A DNA stretch of 11,233 nucleotides, taken from NCBI GenBank assembly GCA_035560235.1, contig DATMAG010000095.1, positions 1-11,233 on the forward strand. The letters run 5' to 3'. Position 1 is the stretch's first letter, and each line of letters starts with the position of its first letter. This document shows positions 5,676 through 11,233 of this stretch, piece after piece. The position numbers and the translations under genes were made by a program. Below the pieces are notes generated by a model. It ran no database searches. It was not told the origin of the DNA and was given only the letters and a program-made list of their open reading frames with translations. The stretch is from DASRDU01 sp035560235. GTDB taxonomy: Bacteria; Acidobacteriota; Blastocatellia; RBC074.

Positions 5676-8358
5676 ACACTGGAAGCAGATTGAGGCGCTT
5701 TATCACGCGGCCCTCGAACGCGAACCGGACGCGCGGGCGACGTTTCTCGATGCAGCCTGCGCAGGTGATGAGGAATTGCGGCGCGAGGTCGCTTCGCTGC
5801 TCCATTATGACAGCCTGCCTGATCGTCTCATTGATGTGCCCGCCCTCGAAATTGCAGCGCGTGAACTGGCCCTTGCGCCATTATCCGGCGCAACCGCACA
5901 GTCGGCCATCCCGGCACGGATCAGCAGCTATCAACTGCTCGCGCCGCTGGGCCATGGCGGAATGGGTGAAGTCCATCTCGCCCTCGACACAAGACTCAAT
6001 CGCAAAGTCGCCATCAAACTGCTGCCAGCCGAATTCACCACTCAGCCTGAGCGCGTGAGGCGCTTCGCCCAGGAAGCGCGGGCCGCTTCAGCGCTCAATC
6101 ATCCGAACATCATTACCATTCACGAAATCGGCAAGACTGACTCCACGCATTACCTCATCACCGAATATGTCGAAGGCGAAACGCTGCGCCAGCGGATGAA
6201 CAACGCACCGGAGAAACGGCTGAGGCTGACCGAAGCGCTTGATCTTGCCGCGCAGATTGCCGCCGCGCTCGCCGCTGCGCACGAGGCCGGGATCGTGCAT
6301 CGGGACATCAAGCCTGAAAATGTGATGGTGCGGCGCGATGGGATCGTCAAAGTACTCGACTTCGGCCTCGCCAAACTGACTGAGACTCAGGCTCCGCCAG
6401 AGGAGGCACAATCGCCTCTGACGGATGACGCAAGTACTGAGACCGGCCTCGTGCTGGGTACGCCGCGCTATATGTCACCGGAGCAGGCGCGCGGTGAGCG
6501 GGTGGATGCGCGGACTGACCTTTTCAGCTTCGGCGTGATGCTCTACGAGATGATCGAAGGCCATTCTCCATTCGCGGGCGCGACGACGAGTGAGCTGATC
6601 GCCGCGATTCTGCGTGACGAACCTGCCCAGGTGCCGGAAGCCTCACCCGAATTACAACGAATTATTCAGCGGGCGCTGCAAAAAGAGCGGACTGAACGAT
6701 ACCAGACGATTGATGAGCTGCTGGCGGATGTGAAGAAATTGCAAAAGCGTCTGATCGTGGATGCCGAACGCGATGATTCCCCGGCTGAACATCGTCTGCC
6801 CCTTACTCCGGCAGTCAATCTCGCACCGAAAGCCGCCGGAGCAAAAGCGGCTGTGGTCGAGCGTGCAGCGCAAATTTCTTCCGGCCTGTGGCTCACCGGA
6901 CTGCGCGGCTGGCGGCTGGCATGGCTGATCCTCATTCTTCCTGCCTTCGTCCTGTTCGGCTTGTGGTATCGCACAACGGGCAAACGATCCATTGAATCAG
7001 TCGCCGTGCTGCCCTTCATCAATGACAGCGGCAATGCCGATGTGGAATATCTTTCAGACGGGATGACTGAAAGCCTCATCAACAATCTGGCGAGACTGCC
7101 AAACCTGAGGGTGATGGCCAGAAACTCGGTCTTTCGCTACAAGGGCCGGTCAGCAGGGCCGCACGAGGTGGCGCGGGCGCTGGGCGTCGAAGCCATTGTG
7201 ACCGGCAGAATCCTGCTGCGCGGCGACAATCTCATCATCAGCGTGGAACTGGTGGACGGACGCGATGAGACGCAGTTGTGGGGCGAACAGTACAGTAGCA
7301 GGACGGCTGACCTGCTGGCCGCCCAGGCACAGATCGCCGGTGAGATTGCCACGCAATTGCAACTGACCTTAACGCCTGCCGAGCAGCAACAACTCGTGAA
7401 GCCTGAAACCAGCAGCCCGCAGGCTTACGAGTACCTGCTCAGGGGGCGCCATTTCCAGGACAAAGGCGGGACTGAGGACTGGAAGAAGGCGATTGAGTAT
7501 TACCAGCAGGCCGTCACCGCAGACCCCGGTTATGCGCTCGCCTGGGCCGAATTATCCGGCAGCTATTTCAGCCTGAGTTACAAGGGGCTGTACGACCAGA
7601 ATGAGTGTCTGGCCAAAGCAAGGTGGGCAGCGGACAGGGCGCTGGAACTCGACGAGCGCCTTGCCGAAGCGCATCTGGCACTGGCGAGAATCAGGTTGAC
7701 AGACTGGAACTGGAAGGCGACCGAGCAGGAGATCAGGCGCGCCCTTGAGTTGAACCCCGGTCTGGGCAGGGCGCGCTTTTTTTACTCTGCTTATCTCAGC
7801 CTGACGGGACAACACGAGCAGGCCATCGCCGAAGCCAGGCGCGCCAGAGCGCCTGATCCTCTTTCACTCACCGCTAATCACAATCTCGCCTATCGGTACC
7901 TGCTGGCGCGCCGGAACGATCAGGCGATTGAAGCCTCGCAGGCGCTGATTGAGCTTGATCAGAATTATCCCAACGCCAGGGCCATGCTTGGGCATGCTTA
8001 CGAGGCCAAAGGAATGTACGCGGAAGCCATCGCCGCTTACCAGGAAGCCATCAGACTGGGAGATCAAAGCACAGACATACAAATTTACCTGGGCAGCGCC
8101 CTTGCCGGGGCAGGCGAGCGCGAAAAGGCGCGTACAATCCTCAAACAACTTGAGGCGAACAAGTACACTTCGCCGGGCGCTCTCACAGCGCTCTATCTCG
8201 CGCTGGATGAGCGCGAACGGGCCTTCGCGGCGCTCGAACGAGCTTATGCTGCGCATGACAATCAGCTCCAGTTTCTGCGCGTTTCCCCTCAGCTCGACCC
8301 TTTGCGTAACGATCCGCGCTTTATTGATCTGATGCGCCGCGTCGGCCTTTCGCCCTGA
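5665..8358 (+). CDS. Transmembrane Ser/Thr protein kinase with TolB-like and TPR sensor half
   Basis: This 897-aa protein starts with MKPEHWKQIEALYHAAL, a helical N-terminus typical of kinases paired with this sigma group. The kinase domain spans about 86-360: glycine loop LGHGGMGEV (95-103), VAIK with K118, catalytic HRDIKPEN (D214), DFG (232-234) and MSPEQ in the P+1/APE region. All key residues are present, so it should be active. One membrane segment (about 416-435) follows. Then comes a TolB/adenylate-cyclase-associated-like domain (445-572, SVAVLPFIND...) and about eight TPR-like repeats (585-890), predicted to lie outside the cytoplasmic membrane as the sensor. I chose the ATG at 5665 because GGAG at 5652-5655 is 9 nt upstream and the N-terminal sequence begins there; earlier in-frame ATGs only read sigma-gene sequence. 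The natural substrate is probably the sigma factor (inference). Confidence 0.94.
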   Translation: MKPEHWKQIEALYHAALEREPDARATFLDAACAGDEELRREVASLLHYDSLPDRLIDVPALEIAARELALAPLSGATAQSAIPARISSYQLLAPLGHGGMGEVHLALDTRLNRKVAIKLLPAEFTTQPERVRRFAQEARAASALNHPNIITIHEIGKTDSTHYLITEYVEGETLRQRMNNAPEKRLRLTEALDLAAQIAAALAAAHEAGIVHRDIKPENVMVRRDGIVKVLDFGLAKLTETQAPPEEAQSPLTDDASTETGLVLGTPRYMSPEQARGERVDARTDLFSFGVMLYEMIEGHSPFAGATTSELIAAILRDEPAQVPEASPELQRIIQRALQKERTERYQTIDELLADVKKLQKRLIVDAERDDSPAEHRLPLTPAVNLAPKAAGAKAAVVERAAQISSGLWLTGLRGWRLAWLILILPAFVLFGLWYRTTGKRSIESVAVLPFINDSGNADVEYLSDGMTESLINNLARLPNLRVMARNSVFRYKGRSAGPHEVARALGVEAIVTGRILLRGDNLIISVELVDGRDETQLWGEQYSSRTADLLAAQAQIAGEIATQLQLTLTPAEQQQLVKPETSSPQAYEYLLRGRHFQDKGGTEDWKKAIEYYQQAVTADPGYALAWAELSGSYFSLSYKGLYDQNECLAKARWAADRALELDERLAEAHLALARIRLTDWNWKATEQEIRRALELNPGLGRARFFYSAYLSLTGQHEQAIAEARRARAPDPLSLTANHNLAYRYLLARRNDQAIEASQALIELDQNYPNARAMLGHAYEAKGMYAEAIAAYQEAIRLGDQSTDIQIYLGSALAGAGEREKARTILKQLEANKYTSPGALTALYLALDERERAFAALERAYAAHDNQLQFLRVSPQLDPLRNDPRFIDLMRRVGLSP

Positions 8359-8380
8359 AACCGAATCACGACGCTTCAGG
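8354..8380. terminator. Weak stem-loop between convergent kinase and TPR genes
   Basis: CCTGAA (8354-8359, overlapping the kinase stop) pairs with TTCAGG (8375-8380) across a 15-nt loop, in a 29-bp gap between two convergent stop codons. No T-run follows on either strand, so termination function is doubtful. Confidence 0.25.
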
Positions 8381-8387
8381 CGGGTGT

Positions 8388-9362
8388 TCATCGCTTCCTC
8401 GCCATCTGCTGTCTCGCCTCGGCAATCAGCCGCCTCAGCGCCTGTTGCAGATTCGGATTCAGTTGCAGGCAGCGATCGAAATCCTGTTGCGCTTCTTCCG
8501 CGCGGCCTGATTGCAGACGCACGAGGCCGCGCCCGGCGTAAGCGTCGGCCAGTTGCGGCTGCAACTCAATGGCCTGTGTGAAATCGGCCTCGGCGCGCAG
8601 CCAGTCGCTCCTGAGCTGCCAGCAGGTGGCGCGCTTGAACCAGGCATCGGCAGAGCGCGGGTCAAGCCGGAGAGCCTGATTGTAATCAGCCAGCGCGCCG
8701 TCCGGATCTCCTTTGGCCTGCCGCGAGAGGGCGCGGTCAGTCCAGGTTCCGGCCTCGCGCGGATTGAGTTCAATCGCCCGCGTCTGATCGGCAATTGCAC
8801 CGTCATAGTCCCGCCTGAGATGCCTGGCCACGCCACGATTGGCCCACGCGGCGATGTATTTCGGATTGAGCCTGAGCGCCTGATCGAAGTCAGCGAGGCT
8901 GCGCGTCAGGTCGCCTTTAAGTCGCCGGGCCAGCCCGCGATTGTGCCACGCCGGGGCGAGCCGCGGGTTGAGTTCGATGGCTCTGGTGTTGTCACTGATG
9001 CTGCCGTCGAGATTGCCCGCTGCGGCCCGGGCCATCCCGCGATCAACGTAAGCTTCGAGGTAACGCGGATTGAGCTGAATGGTGCGGTCGAAGTCGGCGA
9101 GCGCGCCATTGAGTTCACCCCTGCGATAGCGGGCGCAGGCGCGATTGTAAAACGCTTCAGGGTAAGCCGGATCAGAAGCGATGGCGAGAGTGTAATCAGC
9201 AATCGCGCGTTCCCATTCACCTTTGGCATACCAGCCGTTGCCGCGATCAAGATAAGCGGCGGCGGTGGCAGAGCGGGAAGTCGGCGACTGCGCTGCCGCC
9301 GTCAGCGGGAGCAGGCAGCAGACTGACTGGATGATGATGAGCGTGGCCAGACGGCTTTTCAT
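8388..9362 (-). CDS. Exported protein of eight tetratricopeptide repeats
   Basis: The 324-aa protein has a signal peptide (MKSRLATLIIIQSVCCLLPL, then TAAAQS, cleavage probably after TAAA). The mature part is almost wholly eight consecutive 34-residue TPRs with the canonical spacing (AxxxRGxxxxxxGxxxxAxxDxxxAIxLNP), followed by a short basic tail ending MARKR. TPR arrays bind other proteins; nothing suggests enzyme activity. I chose the ATG at 9362, not the in-frame one at 9461, because the signal peptide begins there and GGAG (9370-9373) is 7 nt upstream. The gene converges on the kinase gene with a 29-bp gap. Its upstream region carries GCAGCTTCATTT 42 nt before the ATG, almost as in the secreted-protein gene at 4270-4866. 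A role in the envelope together with the kinase's TPR sensor is possible but unproven. Confidence 0.88.
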   Translation of the reverse strand: MKSRLATLIIIQSVCCLLPLTAAAQSPTSRSATAAAYLDRGNGWYAKGEWERAIADYTLAIASDPAYPEAFYNRACARYRRGELNGALADFDRTIQLNPRYLEAYVDRGMARAAAGNLDGSISDNTRAIELNPRLAPAWHNRGLARRLKGDLTRSLADFDQALRLNPKYIAAWANRGVARHLRRDYDGAIADQTRAIELNPREAGTWTDRALSRQAKGDPDGALADYNQALRLDPRSADAWFKRATCWQLRSDWLRAEADFTQAIELQPQLADAYAGRGLVRLQSGRAEEAQQDFDRCLQLNPNLQQALRRLIAEARQQMARKR

Positions 9363-9402
9363 AGTCCTGCTCCGGATCGCTGGCGCTGAGTGCGCCTTCG
9401 AT

Positions 9403-9420
9403 TGAAATGAAGCTGCTGAC
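9403..9420 (-). promoter_or_regulatory. GTCAGCAGCTTCATTTCA motif upstream of the TPR-protein gene
   Basis: On the minus strand this 18-mer differs by one base (T for C) from the site at 4945-4962 facing the sigma gene, and shares GCAGCTTCATTT with the site 43 nt before the secreted-protein gene. Here the 12-mer ends 42 nt before the ATG at 9362. A small GGCGC/GCGCC hairpin (9382-9396) lies between motif and gene. Confidence 0.45.
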
Positions 9421-9460
9421 GCCCCTGCAACGGGCAGCGCCGACAGCATCGCCTGGCGCA

Positions 9461-9678
9461 TTACTTCTTCCTCGCGCCCTGTCCGTACATGCGTGAAACG
9501 CAGTGAAAACCTGCAGGCAGGGCAAAGAATTTTTTATCGTGAGGACGTTGCCCGCCTGGTCGCGCGCTGTGCCGGTGAATTCGTCCCTGCCCGTCAGCAG
9601 GGTTGTTACCGTGATCGTATCCGGAAATATGAAGCCTTCCTTCGCTCCTCGCCGCCGGGCTGAAATGACTATGAATGA
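9461..9678 (-). pseudogene. Decayed fragment related to the small secreted protein at 4270-4866
   Basis: The minus-strand frame that reads GAA at 9639-9637 encodes LLTGRDEFTGTARDQAGNVL. This aligns with ILTGPDAFVG...RDTAGNLV of the intact secreted protein (shared L-T-G-x-D-x-F-x-G and R-D-x-A-G-N, with a three-residue gap). The frame has no ATG upstream; a TGA stands at 9681-9679, and the signal peptide and N-terminal half are missing. After the homology comes a run of six A; the neighbouring frame continues to a C-x-x-x-R-like tail and stops at 9461-9463, which suggests a frameshift there. It is probably a truncated paralogue remnant. The limits are approximate. Confidence 0.45.
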
Positions 9679-9704
9679 TCAGCCGCAATAACAACTCAAA
9701 CCAC

Positions 9705-9735
9705 TTTACCAGCCCGCGCTCTTTTCGGCTATAAT
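9705..9735 (+). promoter_or_regulatory. Possible promoter in the long gap before the hydrolase gene
   Basis: A perfect TATAAT (9730-9735) has TTTACC (9705-9710) 19 bp upstream, a longer than ideal spacing and a 4/6 match to the -35 consensus. If used, it would leave a leader of almost 390 nt before the gene at 10126. Confidence 0.3.
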
Positions 9736-10092
9736 CCGCCCGCTATCGAAAAACCAGGCAATGATCAGCGGCACTGACAGCAGGTCGCGTGTCCGGATTT
9801 TTTCCAGCGCTTCAGGCCCGCTGCGACATTTTGATTTGCGGCGCAGAGCTGGCCCCGGATGCGCCGGTTGAGCAGAGTTCGAGAGTCCCCCCCGATCAGA
9901 CAACAGAGCAATTCGATTTCCCGCGCAATGTGCCTGGAGAACAACACGCCCCCTGCTTCGGCGCCCGGCAAACATGCCGCACGCTGAAGCGCACGAGCAG
10001 CGCGAGTCTGCCCGCTGGAACCGATAAGCGAAAAACAGGTCGGATTTGTCTGGCAGCCTGGCGCACAGTTCGCGCTGCGATTTTCCCCCGCG
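9736..10092. other. Gap with no supportable gene
   Basis: I see no convincing coding sequence, RNA gene or repeat in this stretch. The open frames on both strands lack a ribosome-binding site, a recognisable domain and a sensible amino-acid composition (many Arg, Cys and Ser, as expected from out-of-frame GC-rich DNA). It may be a leader, decayed coding sequence or a small RNA, but nothing in the sequence supports any of these specifically. Confidence 0.5.
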
Positions 10093-10111
10093 CTTTCCAC
10101 TTTCCACTTCA
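10093..10111 (+). repeat. Short heptad repeat just before a ribosome-binding site
   Basis: CTTTCCA occurs twice in tandem (10093-10106), followed by a partial unit CTTCA, and ends 1 bp before the GGAGGAG (10113-10119) of the hydrolase gene. It has the same 7-nt period as the arrays at 124-165 and 1552-1668, but the copy number is low. Confidence 0.5.
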
Positions 10112-10125
10112 CGGAGGAGACTGCC

Positions 10126-11088
10126 ATGCCGCACATCACTTTCATTCACGGGATTGCCAACAAGCCGCCGAAAGACAAGCTGCTCAGGCTCTGGCGCGAG
10201 GCGCTCGCGCGCGACAACGGGCTTGACCTCGGCGCAAACGGAGTCAGCTCTTCAATGGTCTACTGGGCCGATGTGATGTATGCCGCGCCGCAGGATGAGC
10301 AGGCCGCATACGAAAGCCTCGATGAGGGACGCAGCCCCGACGTGGCCGCGGCGGCTGCCGAGCCGGAGGCTGACACAGCCTGGAAGAGCGCGCTGCCCGA
10401 GAACGAACAACGCTGGCTGGCTCAGCTTGAAACCAAAATCAAAATCGAAACTGAGGCCGATACAGCCGCAACTGCGGCGGGAGCGGCTGCAGAACCTGAA
10501 TCAGCCGCTGCGCCGAAGCTGGAGCGCATCTGGCTGCCCGCGCCGATCAAGAAGAAGCTGATGGAGGATTTCCTGCGCGACGTGCATCACTACCTCTTCA
10601 ACGTCAGCTACAGCCCGCGACCCGACGACACTTATCAGGTGCAGGACGAGATCCGGCAGCGGATGATCGCCGCGCTTGCGGAAGGCGCGAAACAGGACGG
10701 GCCGCACATTGTCGTCAGCCACAGCATGGGCACGGTGATCTCTTACGACTGTCTGAAACGGGTTGCGGGCTGCCCGCGTGTGGATGCGCTTGTGACTCTC
10801 GGCAGCCCGCTCGGACTCGATGAAGTGCAGGACGGTCTGAAGCCCGAATACAACTCGCACGACGGCTTTCCCGCGGCGAATGTGGCGACGCGCTGGGTGA
10901 ACGTCTTCGATCATCTCGATCCGGTTGCGGGCTTCGATCCGTATCTCGCCAATGATTACAGGCGCGGCGGGACGAAGGTCGTCGAAGACATCAATGAACA
11001 GAACTGGGGCCGCTGGCGGCACGACATCACCAAATATCTGCGCGGTGCGCAACTGCGGGCGAAGCTCAAAGAGCTGCTTCAGCTTTGA
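10126..11088 (+). CDS. Alpha/beta-hydrolase-fold protein (lipase/esterase-like)
   Basis: The 320-aa protein begins directly with the first strand and oxyanion-type loop of an alpha/beta hydrolase (HITFIHGIANK, residues 3-13). The nucleophile elbow is VVSHSMGT (196-203) with S200 as probable nucleophile; the first Gly of GxSxG is Ser here. D262 or D265 in NVFDHLDP (259-266) and H299 in WRHDITKYL (297-305) fit the acid and base of the triad. Between about 76 and 135 is a low-complexity Ala/Glu/Pro-rich insertion with charged helix, probably a lid or linker. There is no signal peptide, so it is likely cytoplasmic. The start is fixed by GGAGGAG (10113-10119), 6 nt before the ATG. Substrate is unknown; a lipase, esterase or PGAP1-like acyl hydrolase are all possible. 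Confidence 0.8.
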   Translation: MPHITFIHGIANKPPKDKLLRLWREALARDNGLDLGANGVSSSMVYWADVMYAAPQDEQAAYESLDEGRSPDVAAAAAEPEADTAWKSALPENEQRWLAQLETKIKIETEADTAATAAGAAAEPESAAAPKLERIWLPAPIKKKLMEDFLRDVHHYLFNVSYSPRPDDTYQVQDEIRQRMIAALAEGAKQDGPHIVVSHSMGTVISYDCLKRVAGCPRVDALVTLGSPLGLDEVQDGLKPEYNSHDGFPAANVATRWVNVFDHLDPVAGFDPYLANDYRRGGTKVVEDINEQNWGRWRHDITKYLRGAQLRAKLKELLQL

Positions 11089-11104
11089 GCCGAAAGGAGA
11101 CGGC

Positions 11105-11119
11105 ATGATGAAGAGGTGA
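11105..11119 (+). other. Four-codon ORF (MMKR) behind a strong ribosome-binding site
   Basis: AAAGGAG (11094-11100) lies 4 nt before ATG-ATG-AAG-AGG-TGA, 16 bp after the stop of the hydrolase gene. It is either the decayed start of a lost downstream gene or a minimal ORF. The remaining bases to the window end show no start codon placed for translation and no terminator. Confidence 0.3.
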
Positions 11120-11233
11120 AGCGGCGGTAAACTCTGGCGACGCAGCAATGAGTCGCTGGAGCAGGCAGGTTAGAGACTGAATGTTTCAGTGTGGCTTGTG
11201 ACCACGTAAAGGAGACTACTCAGCCGCTAACCG

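Noticed and set aside
8511..9326. 271-codon plus-strand frame opposite the TPR gene
   Set aside because: The regular TPR repeat on the minus strand explains the openness; the plus frame has no recognisable domain.
9363..9461. N-terminal extension of the TPR-protein gene to the ATG at 9461
   Set aside because: It would place 33 residues ahead of a clear signal peptide; the ATG at 9362 has its own ribosome-binding site.
9860..9900. GTTCGAGAGTCC resembling a tRNA T-loop
   Set aside because: The flanking bases do not form a T stem, and no anticodon or acceptor arm can be folded around it.
9706..10149. Minus-strand frame of 147 codons in the long gap
   Set aside because: Cys/Arg/Ser-rich, no ribosome-binding site, overlaps the start of the hydrolase gene; looks non-coding.
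10501..11148. 215-codon minus-strand frame opposite the hydrolase gene
   Set aside because: Shadow of a well-supported gene; no ribosome-binding site, and its composition is that of reverse-complement coding DNA.
11208..11233. Second AAAGGAG near the window end as start of a further gene
   Set aside because: No ATG, GTG or TTG lies at usable spacing before the window ends; cannot be supported.

Overview
This is high-GC bacterial chromosomal DNA. The pairing of an ECF sigma factor of the TIGR02999/Sigma70_ECF type with a large membrane Ser/Thr kinase (kinase + TM + TolB-like + TPR), the F420-type PPOX protein, the secreted TPR protein and heptanucleotide repeats in the gene gaps together suggest an Acidobacteriota member, perhaps Blastocatellia. 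That assignment is inference from gene content; there is no rRNA marker. I see no rRNA, tRNA, CRISPR array, transposase or phage gene.

Layout. Positions 1-80 hold the probable last codons of an upstream gene and a strong intrinsic terminator. Positions 203-3294 hold three plus-strand genes: a secreted M20D amidohydrolase, a TIGR00300-family (ornithine cyclodeaminase-type) enzyme and a small PPOX/F420 flavin-type protein. The first two are separated by a remarkable inverted repeat built of 7-nt units; it begins at the stop codon of the first gene and runs up to the ATG of the second, leaving no Shine-Dalgarno sequence. Positions 3305-4866 hold two minus-strand genes: a cysteine-rich zinc-ribbon protein with a good sigma-70-type promoter, and a small secreted protein of unknown function. 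Between them lie three hairpins.

Positions 4867-5090 form a palindrome-rich divergent control region. From there an ECF sigma gene and a Ser/Thr kinase gene run rightward and overlap by 11 bp, so they are almost certainly coupled. Facing the kinase from the other side is a minus-strand gene for an exported protein of eight TPRs. Upstream of that gene is a decayed fragment related to the small secreted protein at 4270-4866, then about 430 bp with no convincing gene. The last gene, at 10126-11088, is an alpha/beta-hydrolase-like protein. The final 145 bp contain only a strong ribosome-binding site in front of a four-codon ORF.

How the parts may work together. The sigma factor has QTTE where canonical ECF factors carry the acidic DAED motif of region 2.2. 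With a kinase gene overlapping it and no anti-sigma gene visible, this fits a phosphorylation-activated ECF system like Vibrio EcfP/PknT. A motif, GCAGCTTCAYTT, occurs three times: facing the small secreted protein gene, facing the sigma gene and facing the TPR-protein gene. In the first and third cases it sits 43 and 42 nt before the start codon. These genes could form a small regulon of the sigma/kinase pair, with the secreted proteins acting at the cell envelope where the kinase's sensor half lies. This is a hypothesis; the motif and the residues are directly visible, the function is not.
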